From: Citrobacter telavivensis
GTDB lineage: Bacteria; Pseudomonadota; Gammaproteobacteria; Enterobacterales; Enterobacteriaceae
Length of the DNA: 64,000 nt
NCBI GenBank assembly: GCA_009363175.1
Contig: CP045205.1
Location: 1,178,001 to 1,242,000 of the forward strand
Reading direction: 5' to 3'
Within the stretch, counting starts at the first letter, position 1, and every line of letters begins with the position of its first letter. Below the pieces are notes generated by a model, which saw nothing but the letters and a program-made list of their open reading frames with translations, was not told the origin of the DNA and searched no databases. Position numbers and translations under genes: made by a program. This document shows, piece after piece, positions 27,160 through 36,086 of this stretch.

Positions 27160-27290
27160 GTCAGCGCGATACCAAGATGAAGGACTGATTTCCGTATCAA
27201 TACTTTGTGGCAAGGGGGGATTACTCTTTTACACTTATCGGTGCAAAATGACGGTATTTTTCATTTCCCTACAGGAGCTTCTTACGCGCT

Positions 27291-28268
27291 ATGACCACTC
27301 TCGTTTTTTCCTATTCTCATGCAAACGAAGCACTGCGCAATGAGCTTGAGAAGCATCTTTCACCTCTGAAGCGCATGGGCAAAATCACGACATGGCACGA
27401 TCGCCGCATCGTTCCAGGACAAGAGTTCGAGAACCAAATAGACCACTACTTTTCGCAGGCAGATCTCATCCTGCTGTTAATTAGCAGTGATTTCATCGCT
27501 TCTGATTATTGCTATCAGGTAGAAATGACCAACGCCCTGGAGCGACATAAGCGTGGCGAAGCGGTGGTCATTCCGGTGATCCTATGAGAGTGTGCCTGGC
27601 ATCAGCTACCGTTCGGCAGCATTATGGCTGCGACTACTGACGGTAAACCCATCACCAGATTTACCAGCTATGATGAAGGCTATGTTCAGGTTGTTGATGC
27701 CGTTTCCCGCGCGATTGCCAATTTGGAAGCGAAGAAACCACAGCAGAGTGCTTATGTTTCTTCTCCTGCGCCAGTAAACCCAATGTTTCAGGCAACGGAT
27801 ACCGTTTTTATTCCTCGCTCCAGCAATCTTTCACTGCCAAAACGTTTTACCGACCTTGATAAGGATCGTGCCTGTCGTGACGGTTTTGAATATGTCGCCC
27901 GTTATTTTGAAGGATCGCTGGCTGAACTCAAAAAACGCCATGCCGGGGTAGAGATCGATTTCCATCGGCCTGATGCAGAAGCTTTCACTTGTGCCGTGTA
28001 TATCAACGGTAGCAAGGTTGGTCAGTGCGGAATCTGGTGTGGCAGTCGTAATATGGGATTCGGGGATATCTGCTACAGTCAAAGCGGTGTGACTCACAAT
28101 AGTTGCAATGAAAGTCTTAGTGTTGCGGATAATGGGCAAACACTTGGATTCCGCACCTTGATGGGATTGGGTTACAGCAACTTAAGGGATTCGTTATTGA
28201 CTAACGAAGGTATGGCAGAGCATTTGTGGGATATGTTCTTTAGTCCTATTCAGCAGCGTAATCGTTAA
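27291..28268 (+). pseudogene. TIR-domain protein gene, interrupted by one in-frame TGA
   Basis: The N-terminal 98 residues are a TIR domain (LVFSYSHANEALRNELEKHL; putative NADase glutamate E78 in DYCYQVEM). The frame stops at TGA 27585-27587. The same frame then continues without interruption to 28268 with residues ECAWHQLPFGS...TDGKPITRF, the usual continuation of such TIR proteins. A CGA-to-TGA change would explain the stop (VILRECAW expected), giving 325 codons in total. The C-terminal 150 residues form an unassigned domain with several conserved-looking Cys and Gly residues. A start at 27624 could still make the C-terminal part. Confidence 0.85.
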
Positions 28269-28454
28269 ATGTAATCCGTATCAGTTCTGCTTATACGGGT
28301 CATGCTTCTGAGCGGTTAGGTAGTGCCCAGCCAGAGGTAATGGTTGATTTTTAGTATCCTTCGAAGGATTGATATTGACGTATCCCGCTGAGGATATCAG
28401 TACTGAATGAAGAACAGCTTTGAATAGAATAAGAATTATAAGGCTGAATTTGAT

Positions 28455-28661
28455 TCATGATCGGGATTCACAAATGCGATAATACAACCACTCTTCTACA
28501 TCGCTTTTTAACCATCGGGAAGCTCTGCCCAACTTAATTGGCTTCGGGAATAAACCATCCTGTATCAGCTTGTAAAACCATTTGTCGCTCAGGCCAGTAA
28601 GATGGGTAATGAATTTCATGTCAATAAACTGATCTTCCAGTAAAGTAGGTTTAGTAATCAT
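28455..28661 (-). CDS. AlpA-family regulator
   Basis: 68-aa DNA-binding protein with a MerR-like helix-turn-helix. The pattern FITHLTGLSDKWFYKLIQDG then FPKPIKLGRASRWLKSDVEEW is that of AlpA/excisionase-type regulators in P4-like islands, where they activate integrase or excision functions. It opens the P4/CP4 module on the leftward strand. Confidence 0.88.
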   Translation of the reverse strand: MITKPTLLEDQFIDMKFITHLTGLSDKWFYKLIQDGLFPKPIKLGRASRWLKSDVEEWLYYRICESRS

Positions 28662-28753
28662 ATTGATGTGTTCCAGTAAGGTATATTAACCGGAGCGGTA
28701 GCAAACGATTTTACTACCGGCTCCTCCACATCAAGGGTTTGTCCTGTAAAAAA

Positions 28754-29332
28754 TCAGAACTGACGCGGTCTGCCTCGATTACTTCTTGCAGATATGTTGT
28801 TTCTGTCCACATACACACCTATGTCTTTTTGACTGGTTTTCGCCAGATAACTAATAATGTATCTCAGGTTGTTTATATCTTCCGGGTTGCGATGATCGAC
28901 AACACGCTCAACGCTGGCAACAAACTCTTTTTTATTTCTGCAATGATGGAAGTATCCCTCATTATCGGTACATACTGCCCACTCATCTCCAATCATCCGA
29001 ACCAACATGTAAGAATTATTGTGTTTTTGTCCGTTTAGATAAAATACAGTATGGACATGTAACCCTTTATCAGATGAACATTCGATAACCCAGTAATAGC
29101 CTGTTATTGATTTGTTGGCTTTAATCCCATTAATCAGGTTATGCATGTCTTTTGCCATTACATCGATACTCTGTTTTTGATATCGCACACTGTTCTTTCT
29201 CCAGCCGAAATCAATTCTTACAGCCAAAAGACGTGAGTAACGATTAAACATCGCATCAAGATGCTCATTAATATCACTGATAATTAACGGGTGCATTTCG
29301 TAGTTAGGGTTTGCATTGTAGGTAGTTGTCAT
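28754..29332 (-). CDS. Inovirus Gp2 / YfjJ-YagK family protein
   Basis: 192 aa. It matches the YagK/YfjJ C-terminal (inovirus Gp2-like) family: the segment around ANKSITGYYWVIE and LHVHTVFYLNG is its typical core. The family is related to rolling-circle replication proteins of filamentous phage, but a catalytic tyrosine role here is not established. It lies 92 bp upstream of alpA on the same strand, as in CP4-57-like elements. Confidence 0.75.
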   Translation of the reverse strand: MTTTYNANPNYEMHPLIISDINEHLDAMFNRYSRLLAVRIDFGWRKNSVRYQKQSIDVMAKDMHNLINGIKANKSITGYYWVIECSSDKGLHVHTVFYLNGQKHNNSYMLVRMIGDEWAVCTDNEGYFHHCRNKKEFVASVERVVDHRNPEDINNLRYIISYLAKTSQKDIGVYVDRNNISARSNRGRPRQF

Positions 29333-29895
29333 GATTTATCCTCTGTAGTGTTCAATAGACAGGGGCATCATGTTTATTGTCAGAAGCTAGTTTCTTCAGA
29401 GATGAGTTTCATTCAAGCGGGATATATCTGGAATGGAGTAAGCAGGGTAAGAGAGACTACGTTAACACTTCTATAGATAATATTAAAAAACCTTAATTCG
29501 ATTATCTCCACAGATTGTCCCCCCTTATCAGTTTTCTGACCGTTAAGTAAGGCATTAACTACTCTTGCACCGCCTGCTTAATGGCTCGTGCTTCTACGCT
29601 AAAACCCTCCTGCTTAATGACAATGTCACCTTTGATCTCAGATGAAGGCTCTGTCTTGTATAAAAAATTTTCTTTAGTTAGTAAGCTTCACTATTGGCAA
29701 TGCAGAAATTTCGATTTTGAAGCATCGTTAACCCTATGAAACCACCAGTTATGAACAAATACTGATCATTTTTAATTACCAAAACATTACGATTTTAGCT
29801 GTTATTTATTAGTAATAAATTGACATTTTATCGTATGATTGATGTAGTGGTTCTTGATAGTTTTAAGCCTTCTAGTGACGTGACAGGGGAACATA
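29333..29895. other. Intergenic control region of the P4-like module
   Basis: 563 bp between the divergent Gp2-like gene and the 380-aa gene. I see no supported gene. It contains a candidate rightward promoter at 29804-29848 (separate entry). The rest is AT-rich without recognisable repeats. Confidence 0.5.
29804..29848 (+). promoter_or_regulatory. Candidate promoter with 17-bp palindromic operator
   Basis: A consensus -35 TTGACA (29820-29825) is followed 17 bp later by TGTAGT (29843-29848). A perfect palindrome ATTTATTA-G-TAATAAAT (29804-29820) touches the -35. It lies 48 bp before the start of the next gene, so it is a good candidate for the regulated rightward promoter of the module. Confidence 0.5.
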
Positions 29896-31038
29896 ATGAC
29901 GTTGATGGAGTATGAGCGTTGCAGGAAGTATCATCAGTATGTGAGGTATCTGAGTGAGCATCTCGGTGTGTCTGTTGATATGAAAACCGTCAATTCCTTC
30001 TGTTCACCGGCGCAGTACGCACAATTGATTCATTCGAAATTAGATCAGCTTTTTGATAATTCATCTCAGAAAAGAAAAACTATAAGAGAGATGAAACTGT
30101 ATGCCACAATGCATATTGTGTCTGAAAAACATTTTGACTGGATGAAATCAAACAGGCGCATTGCCTGTTTTGCATGGTTCTGGATTTTTAGCAAACCTAG
30201 TTTAGAACAGAGAAAACTTAACTTAACAAATAATAACACTGCAGCATCTAATGCAATACCTTCATTCCTCACTGAGGAAATATTGGGGCAGTATTCAAGC
30301 GATGTAGACTTTGAAGCATTAAAGAAACATCAGATCAAAACGTCAGGTGAAAAGAACGTTAAACTCAATGACAGGACAAACGTGAATGATGTTAGCGCGT
30401 TGGACACACATGAGGTGATCACTGTATCCCACAGCGCAAACGGTATGAATTTCGAAAGACTTACCCCTGTATATGATTCAAAAGAAAGTTATGTGCTGTC
30501 ACTGATGAAGGAAATTGATAGCTTCAGCTGCGATGTAAATGAAAAAATTAGTATCATTAATGAGCTCTATCATTCGTGGGTAAATACCTTTAATGAATTC
30601 CCTTTACCATTTTCATGGATTGATCTGGATGAAGAAGAAAATGTCTACTGGTTATGGAATTATATGTATAAGGGCTATGTCGGTTGTGATGTACAGCCAG
30701 CCACCAGCAGGCAAATGAAGGACTTTGCTGTTGCAACCTTTGATTGTTGGAATGGCTGGAGTGCAGAACAGGCTGTTATTATGAATGTTAAGGATGGTGA
30801 TTTTACGCCAGGAAGGGAGATGAGCAAGCAGGAGTTTCTCGTGCGAGCACGCAATTCCTGGATACAAAAACGCCATCGGGATAAAAAATCCAAAGACAGT
30901 TCAGGTATTAAACTGACAGCGCAATCTAAAAAGAAATTAATGTCTTTGCATAAAGCCACTGGCATTGAGTCAAATGTATTACTTAAATCCTTTATTGATG
31001 AAGCATGGAAAAAAATGACATCCGATGGAAAGGAGTAA
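29896..31038 (+). CDS. Hypothetical island protein, 380 aa
   Basis: I do not recognise this family. An N-terminal helical segment of about 90 residues (YERCRKYHQYVRYLSEHLGV) is followed by a tryptophan-rich middle (ENVYWLWNYMYKGY, 250-263). The C-terminal 40 residues (LTAQSKKKLMSLHKATGI...LLKSFIDEAWKKM) look like a ribbon-helix-helix-type segment. It is the first rightward gene of the P4-like module, behind a palindrome-covered promoter, and is followed by a terminator at 31087. A regulatory or replication role is possible. Confidence 0.6.
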   Translation: MTLMEYERCRKYHQYVRYLSEHLGVSVDMKTVNSFCSPAQYAQLIHSKLDQLFDNSSQKRKTIREMKLYATMHIVSEKHFDWMKSNRRIACFAWFWIFSKPSLEQRKLNLTNNNTAASNAIPSFLTEEILGQYSSDVDFEALKKHQIKTSGEKNVKLNDRTNVNDVSALDTHEVITVSHSANGMNFERLTPVYDSKESYVLSLMKEIDSFSCDVNEKISIINELYHSWVNTFNEFPLPFSWIDLDEEENVYWLWNYMYKGYVGCDVQPATSRQMKDFAVATFDCWNGWSAEQAVIMNVKDGDFTPGREMSKQEFLVRARNSWIQKRHRDKKSKDSSGIKLTAQSKKKLMSLHKATGIESNVLLKSFIDEAWKKMTSDGKE

Positions 31039-31086
31039 TTAAAAATATTATAGATATATATCATCTCCCTGAAGACTAATCAGTTA

Positions 31087-31120
31087 AGGCAGAGCCACGA
31101 GGTTCTGCCTAATTATTTTA
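31087..31120 (+). terminator. Terminator upstream of the GTPase gene
   Basis: 10-bp stem (AGGCAGAGCC / GGTTCTGCCT) with loop ACGA, then AATTATTTTATTT. It ends the 380-aa gene transcript, 20 bp before the next start codon. Confidence 0.75.
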
Positions 31121-31139
31121 TTTCTCCGGAGATGCTTTC

Positions 31140-32003
31140 ATGCATAACTCAGATAATGTTCAAGCAATTCAACAAACACTGTCAGCTCTGCCTGATTGGG
31201 TATCGGAACGTATTTTACAACACATAAATAACCTGACAAATTACGAGCCGGTTATAGGGATTATGGGTAAAACAGGAGCCGGTAAATCCAGTCTTTGCAA
31301 TGCACTCTTTGCTGGGGAGATATCGCTGGTCAGTGATGTGGTCGCCTGTACGCGTGAGGCACTGCGCTTTCGTCTGCAGGTCGGTGAACGTCTGATGACA
31401 ATCGTTGATCTGCCCGGCGTGGGAGAAAGCAATGCCCGCGATGCCGAGTATGCTGCGCTGTACCGTGAACAACTACCCCGACTCGACCTTGTTCTATGGC
31501 TGATTAAGGCTGATGACCGTGCTCTGGCGGTGGATGAACACTTTTATCATCAGGTAATTGATGAGACTTACCGGCATAAGGTGCTGTTTGTTATCAGCCA
31601 GTCAGATAAGACTGAACCCACCAGCGGTAGTGGTCAACTGTCCACGGAGCAAAAGCAGAATATCAGCCGCAAAATCTGCCTGCTGCATGAACTGTTCCGG
31701 CCTGTACATCCTGTGTGCGCCATTTCAGTTCGGGCTAAGTGGGGATTGCGGATGATGACTGAGCGGATGATTAAGTGTCTGCCGCGAGAGGCCAGCAGCC
31801 CGATGGTCGCGCAACTGCAACATCCCTTTCGTACACCAACAGTCCAGAAAAAAGCGCGTGACGATTTTGGTGAAACGGTCGGCGCGGCACTGGATGCGGT
31901 GAGTGCCCTGCCGCTGATCCCGGCCCCGGTGCGGGCAGTTATCAGGGCGGTACGCGATACAGTGGTATCGGTTGCCCGTACCGTCTGGAATTTTTTCTTC
32001 TGA
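31140..32003 (+). CDS. yfjP: YfjP/YkfA/YeeP-family GTPase
   Basis: 287-aa predicted GTPase of the Era/dynamin-like TRAFAC class found in CP4-type prophages. G1 is GKTGAGKSS (about 45-53), the G2 threonine is in ACTREA, G3 is DLPGVG, and the G4 position is SQSDKTE. The C-terminus is hydrophobic and may contact the membrane (VSVARTVWNFFF). Cellular role unknown. Confidence 0.9.
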   Translation: MHNSDNVQAIQQTLSALPDWVSERILQHINNLTNYEPVIGIMGKTGAGKSSLCNALFAGEISLVSDVVACTREALRFRLQVGERLMTIVDLPGVGESNARDAEYAALYREQLPRLDLVLWLIKADDRALAVDEHFYHQVIDETYRHKVLFVISQSDKTEPTSGSGQLSTEQKQNISRKICLLHELFRPVHPVCAISVRAKWGLRMMTERMIKCLPREASSPMVAQLQHPFRTPTVQKKARDDFGETVGAALDAVSALPLIPAPVRAVIRAVRDTVVSVARTVWNFFF

Positions 32004-32030
32004 GTATTTAATCCCGCCTGTTGTTTCCCG

Positions 32031-32065
32031 AGCCCTGTCGCCTTCATGCGACAGGGCTTTCTTTT
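32031..32065 (+). terminator. Terminator downstream of the GTPase gene
   Basis: 11-bp perfect stem AGCCCTGTCGC / GCGACAGGGCT with loop CTTCAT, followed by TTCTTTTATTT. It lies 30 bp before the start of the next gene. Confidence 0.85.
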
Positions 32066-32094
32066 ATTTGTTTTCCGTTATGAGGAGTCTGCTT

Positions 32095-32916
32095 ATGACC
32101 CGTCTGGCTTCGCGCTTTGGCGCTGCAAATCTTATTCGTCGTGACCGTCCGTTAACCCGTGAAGAGCTGTTTCGCGTGGTACCCAGCGTATTCAGCCAGG
32201 ACAAACACGAATCCCGTAGTGAAAGATACACATATATACCCACCATCTCTTTGCTGGACAGCCTGCAGCAGGAGGGCTTCCAGCCGTTCTTTGCCTGTCA
32301 GACCCGCGTGCGTGACCCCGGTCGTCGTGAACATACAAAGCATATGCTGCGCCTGCGTCGGGAGGGGCAGATTACCGGTAAGCAGGTACCGGAAATTATT
32401 CTGCTCAACTCCCATGATGGCACCAGCTCGTACCAGATGTTGCCGGGCCTGTTCAGGGCTGTGTGTCAAAATGGACTTGTCTGCGGTGAGTCGTTTGGCG
32501 AGGTAAGGGTGCCACACAAGGGGGATGTGGTGAGTCAGGTGATTGAAGGGGCCTATGAGGTGCTGGGGATTTTCGACCGTGTGGAGGAGAAGCGGGATGC
32601 CATGCAGTCGCTGATACTATCACCACCTGCTCAGCAGGCACTGGCAAAAGCCGCACTGACGTATCGCTTTGGTGAAGACCACCTGCCTGTTACTGAATCG
32701 CAGATACTCTCCCCGCGCCGCTGGCAGGATGAAAGCAATGACCTGTGGACCACTTATCAGCGTGTGCAGGAAAACCTGATTAAGGGAGGAATCAGTGGCC
32801 GTAATGCTAAAGGTGGACGGACGCATACCCGTGCTGTGCGTGGCATTGATGGGGATGTGAAGCTTAACCGTGCGCTTTGGGTGATGGCAGAAACACTGCT
32901 CACGCAACTGCAGTAG
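32095..32916 (+). CDS. yfjQ: YfjQ, DUF932 family protein
   Basis: 273 aa from MTRLASRFGAANLIRRD at 32095, with GAGGAG at the right distance. The frame is open upstream to 31972, but that part overlaps the GTPase gene and its terminator. DUF932 proteins resemble phage and plasmid proteins of unknown function. The sequence includes the typical LLNSHDGTSSYQMLPGLFR segment and is close to E. coli CP4-57 YfjQ as I remember it. Confidence 0.9.
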   Translation: MTRLASRFGAANLIRRDRPLTREELFRVVPSVFSQDKHESRSERYTYIPTISLLDSLQQEGFQPFFACQTRVRDPGRREHTKHMLRLRREGQITGKQVPEIILLNSHDGTSSYQMLPGLFRAVCQNGLVCGESFGEVRVPHKGDVVSQVIEGAYEVLGIFDRVEEKRDAMQSLILSPPAQQALAKAALTYRFGEDHLPVTESQILSPRRWQDESNDLWTTYQRVQENLIKGGISGRNAKGGRTHTRAVRGIDGDVKLNRALWVMAETLLTQLQ

Positions 32917-33131
32917 ACGTTTCATGTTGCCATATTGTTAATGTCGGACATTACCTGTCCGCATTGCGACGTACTAGCGGTCCTCACTCCCCGGGGATGG
33001 CCTGAAACTCCCGTCACATCTGGCTTTTGCAGAAATGAAAAATAGTTACTGCGGTGTCCATACCCTGACCGCGCCCCTCTTTAAAGTAATCACATCATTT
33101 TCAGTCAGTTAACTTTCCCGGAGAACTTCTC

Positions 33132-33833
33132 ATGACACAGGCAGAACGTCGCCATGACCGACTGGCGGTCAGGCTGTCGCTGATAATCAGCCGCCTGGTT
33201 GCCGGGGAAACGTTGAGTGTGCGTAAGCTGGCGGCAGAGTTTGGCGTATCGGTACGCACGCTGCGACGGGATTTTCGTGAACGTCTTATGTACCTCGACC
33301 TTGAGTATCAGTCCGGCTATTGCCGCCTGCGCACCGCTGGCAGTGAGATGCAGATGGTGCCTGATGTGCTTATCTTTGCCCACCGCAGCGGGCTGGCCGG
33401 GCTTTTTCCGGGCCTTGACCGCCGACTGGTGAATGCGTTGTTGATGTGTGATGAAGCTCCATGCGTTATACCACCTGCCAGTCCGGCATCCTCACCGTCA
33501 GAACCTCTGTCATTCTGGCGACTGGTTCAGGCAATTACTGACCGCAGAAAAGTCACACTGCTTGCTGACGGGCAGCGCTGCGAGCGATTGGCTCCGTGCC
33601 GGTTACTCATCCACCAGCAGACCTGGTATCTGATTGCCGAGCATAACGGACATATTGCCGTGTTCACGCTGGATGAAATTCATCTGGTTCAGCCCCTGCA
33701 GGAGTCTTTCAGACGTAACGACAATTTATGCCGTCTGGCTGAAGACCCGGTGTTCATTCAGGCCTTACCCCATTTTCGATTTATTCAGCAGTCACTGCTT
33801 GCGTTTGTTCCGGTTGATAACAGGCCGGAATAG
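33132..33833 (+). CDS. yfjR: YfjR, HTH/WYL-type transcriptional regulator
   Basis: 233 aa. The N-terminal DeoR-type helix-turn-helix (TLSVRKLAAEFGVSVRTLRRDF, residues 27-48) is split by my reading into SVRKLAAEFGVS and RTLRRDF. It is followed by a WYL-like ligand domain with RLAPCRLLIHQQTWYLIAEH. WYL regulators are common in defence islands and sense nucleic acids or nucleotides. The 215-bp gap upstream shows no gene. Confidence 0.85.
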   Translation: MTQAERRHDRLAVRLSLIISRLVAGETLSVRKLAAEFGVSVRTLRRDFRERLMYLDLEYQSGYCRLRTAGSEMQMVPDVLIFAHRSGLAGLFPGLDRRLVNALLMCDEAPCVIPPASPASSPSEPLSFWRLVQAITDRRKVTLLADGQRCERLAPCRLLIHQQTWYLIAEHNGHIAVFTLDEIHLVQPLQESFRRNDNLCRLAEDPVFIQALPHFRFIQQSLLAFVPVDNRPE

Positions 33834-34015
33834 CGCAACTTTTTATCCACCGGGCAGCAAAGAGGAGTCCGATGCTGTTATCGCCAGAGTTGTCAAAAAC
33901 CGGGGTATCCAGCCGACTCCTCGCCCTAACACTGCCCACTGATGTACCGGTGGGTATTATCCGGGGCATTTATGTATTCACAAAAACTATTCATCTGATT
34001 TCAGTAAGGAAAAAA

Positions 34016-34711
34016 ATGAAACTGATTAAATTATTACCTCTGCTGGCAATGGTTGCTGGCTCCAGCTTTGCTGCATCACCGGAGAGTACGGTCAAAGCAT
34101 CAGGCTGTCTGGCGGTAAACGATATGCTTGAGAACCTCAATTCGCGGGAGTCTTGTGTTTCAGTCGATATCACCAGAACATTATCTGAAGGCCGTTATCT
34201 GGCGGTTGCTAACCTGAGTAACGGCAACATCTACCCGGTCCGCATAACCCTCAGTGAGGGTGTCATTACCGCACGTCCGGATACGGATGAAATTGATAAG
34301 CTCAATCAGCAGCAGGCGCAGAAGCGCCGGGAAGAGCAGTTACAGAAAAAGCGCGATTATTACAAAGCTCATCCACAAAAAGAGAGCGACTTCGATAAAG
34401 CGAAAAAGGCACATCTGAACCTTACTCAATATCACTCAGCCGCCTGCAGGGCCATTGGTCAAAAAGTATGGGATTCCATTAATGAAGATGTGTCGTGCCT
34501 GATGATTGAGAATGCACAGCCGATCAGTGATAACACTCAAACAGGAACAGCCATTCTGAGCGGGCCAGGTGCGAGCAAATTTAAGCTCCCGGTGAAGTTC
34601 AGCGTGTTCAGCGAGGATTTTATCCGTGTTGACGCCGATATTGCTCCAGCTGCGCTGGCACAGCTAAAGGCACAGATAGACACATATAAAGAAAAACTGA
34701 ACCAGCGCTAA
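34016..34711 (+). CDS. Secreted island protein, 231 aa
   Basis: Signal peptide MKLIKLLPLLAMVAGSSFA, with cleavage after SFA at residue 19. No lipobox cysteine is present, so the product should be periplasmic. The mature part has a charged coiled-coil-like middle (QQQAQKRREEQLQKKRDYY) and four cysteines. GTAAGGAAAA precedes the ATG at 34016; the longer frame from 33872 lacks a signal. It holds the place of yfjS in CP4-57. Function unknown. Confidence 0.75.
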   Translation: MKLIKLLPLLAMVAGSSFAASPESTVKASGCLAVNDMLENLNSRESCVSVDITRTLSEGRYLAVANLSNGNIYPVRITLSEGVITARPDTDEIDKLNQQQAQKRREEQLQKKRDYYKAHPQKESDFDKAKKAHLNLTQYHSAACRAIGQKVWDSINEDVSCLMIENAQPISDNTQTGTAILSGPGASKFKLPVKFSVFSEDFIRVDADIAPAALAQLKAQIDTYKEKLNQR

Positions 34712-34732
34712 TGAACTAAAAAGGATAACAGT

Positions 34733-35206
34733 ATGAAAATTAAACACTGTTTGCCTGTCCTGCTGTCTCTGCTGACCCCGGCCATCACTCATGCAACGGT
34801 AACTGAACAACAGTGGGGCGAATGGTACGGTAATACGGGCGGTATGGAGTTTGCACTCAGCAGCGACAATCAGGCCGGAGAGAAGCTGACCATCAGTTGC
34901 AGCAATAAAAAGATGGTTGTGGCCTGGCAGCTCCCGAAGGAGGATTACCGCGCCACCTCTGATGAAGGAATGAGCGAGGTGTACCTTCTGATAAACGATG
35001 AAAAATACTCGCTTGAGAATGAAACTCTGCTCCCGGGCGAGACTGTTCCGGCTCAGGTGGCTTTTGAAGCACTGAAGCACACAGGAGCAAAAGACACACT
35101 GGCTTTCACCGCCTTTCAGTCAGGGGAATCGAAACCGTTCAGTGCCCGTGGCTTGCACGATGCGCTAAAAGATATCACCTGGCAGGATTGTCTCGATCAA
35201 CCCTGA
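34733..35206 (+). CDS. Secreted island protein, 157 aa (YfjT-like position)
   Basis: Signal peptide MKIKHCLPVLLSLLTPAITHA, then a mature domain of about 135 residues beginning TVTEQQWGEWYGN. Two cysteines (SCSN and QDCLD) could form a disulfide. It follows the previous secreted protein by 21 bp with AAGGATA as ribosome-binding site, so the pair forms one operon. Function unknown. Confidence 0.75.
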   Translation: MKIKHCLPVLLSLLTPAITHATVTEQQWGEWYGNTGGMEFALSSDNQAGEKLTISCSNKKMVVAWQLPKEDYRATSDEGMSEVYLLINDEKYSLENETLLPGETVPAQVAFEALKHTGAKDTLAFTAFQSGESKPFSARGLHDALKDITWQDCLDQP

Positions 35207-35232
35207 CGGCTTTTCACATTAGTCATTCGACC

Positions 35233-35270
35233 AGCCCTGTTGCACATGTGCAACAGGGCTTTTTACTTTT
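35233..35270 (+). terminator. Strong terminator after the secreted-protein pair
   Basis: A 28-bp perfect palindrome (35233-35260, half AGCCCTGTTGCACA) followed by TTTTACTTTTT. It lies 14 bp before the DUF905 start. Confidence 0.9.
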
Positions 35271-35283
35271 TAAGGTCTTCAAC

Positions 35284-35523
35284 ATGCCTGAATCCCCGTT
35301 ACTACCACCTGGTTCTTTTACCCGGCAGCAGGCCAAAGTCATTATCAGTCTGTACCACAACGTCACCATCGAAGATGACCAGAACACGCATTTTCGTCTG
35401 GTTGTGCGCGACGATGATGGCGGCATGGTCTGGCGTGCATGGAATTTTGAGCCCGATGCCGGTGCAGGACTCAACCCAAATATCCGGCGCTATGGCATCC
35501 GCAGGACGTTACTCACCGACTGA
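35284..35523 (+). CDS. DUF905 family protein (YkfF-like)
   Basis: 79 aa from MPESPLLPPGSFTRQQAK at 35284. Contains the family core FRLVVRD and MVWRAWNFEPDAG. Small DUF905 proteins occur in CP4-type prophages directly before the antirestriction gene, as here. The longer frame from 35188 is rejected because it crosses the terminator. Function unknown. Confidence 0.85.
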   Translation: MPESPLLPPGSFTRQQAKVIISLYHNVTIEDDQNTHFRLVVRDDDGGMVWRAWNFEPDAGAGLNPNIRRYGIRRTLLTD

Positions 35524-35573
35524 CAAACCCCATTCCCGACGGCCATTTCCTGACCATCCTTTATTACCCCACA

Positions 35574-35600
35574 CGCCAGCCCTCGCCGCTGGCGTTTTTT
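35574..35600 (+). terminator. Terminator before the antirestriction gene
   Basis: 7-bp stem CGCCAGC / GCTGGCG with loop CCTCGCC followed by six T, 19 bp before the next start codon. Confidence 0.85.
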
Positions 35601-35618
35601 ATTAACGGAGACATTTAC

Positions 35619-36071
35619 ATGACAACGCAGACACAGCACGACCTCGTACTCGCTAACCAATCCGAATTTGAACTGACCGTCACGCAGGTACCCGACGAAC
35701 AGCGTATCGATTTCTGGCCTCGGCACTTTGGCACCATTCCGCAGTGGATAACCCTGGAGCCACGTATTTTTGCATGGATGGACCGCTTCTGTGAGGCCTA
35801 CAGCGGCGGTATCTGGTCCTTTTACACCCTCAGCAATGGCGGCGCGTTTATGGCCTCTGACGCTGACGATAAATGGCATATGTTCAACAGCATGAACGGC
35901 AATGGTGCCCAAATGAGTGCAGAAGCCGCAGGTATCGCTGTCTGCCTGATTGAATACAGCCATCACGCCTGTCGCACCGAATGCGATGCCATGACGGAGC
36001 ACTATCGCCGCCTGCGGGACTATGCCCTGCAGCATCCTGAAGCCCACGCCATTTTGCGCATCATTGACTGA
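35619..36071 (+). CDS. ArdB/KlcA-family antirestriction protein
   Basis: 150 aa. ArdB/KlcA proteins block type I restriction in vivo without mimicking DNA. The family pattern is present: FWPRHFGTIPQWITLEP, then YSGGIWSFYTLSNGGAF and AEAAGIAVCL. It belongs to the YfjX group of CP4 prophages. Notable here because the same island carries a type I system. GGAG precedes the ATG. Confidence 0.9.
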   Translation: MTTQTQHDLVLANQSEFELTVTQVPDEQRIDFWPRHFGTIPQWITLEPRIFAWMDRFCEAYSGGIWSFYTLSNGGAFMASDADDKWHMFNSMNGNGAQMSAEAAGIAVCLIEYSHHACRTECDAMTEHYRRLRDYALQHPEAHAILRIID

Positions 36072-36086
36072 CCAGAGGAACAACGA

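Noticed and set aside
27585..27587. TGA in the TIR gene read as selenocysteine
   Set aside because: No SECIS-like hairpin is evident after it, and the expected residue by context is Arg (CGA to TGA).
28356..28369. Palindrome ATCCTTCGAAGGAT after the TIR gene as a terminator
   Set aside because: No T-run follows on either strand and the loop is only the central TCGA.
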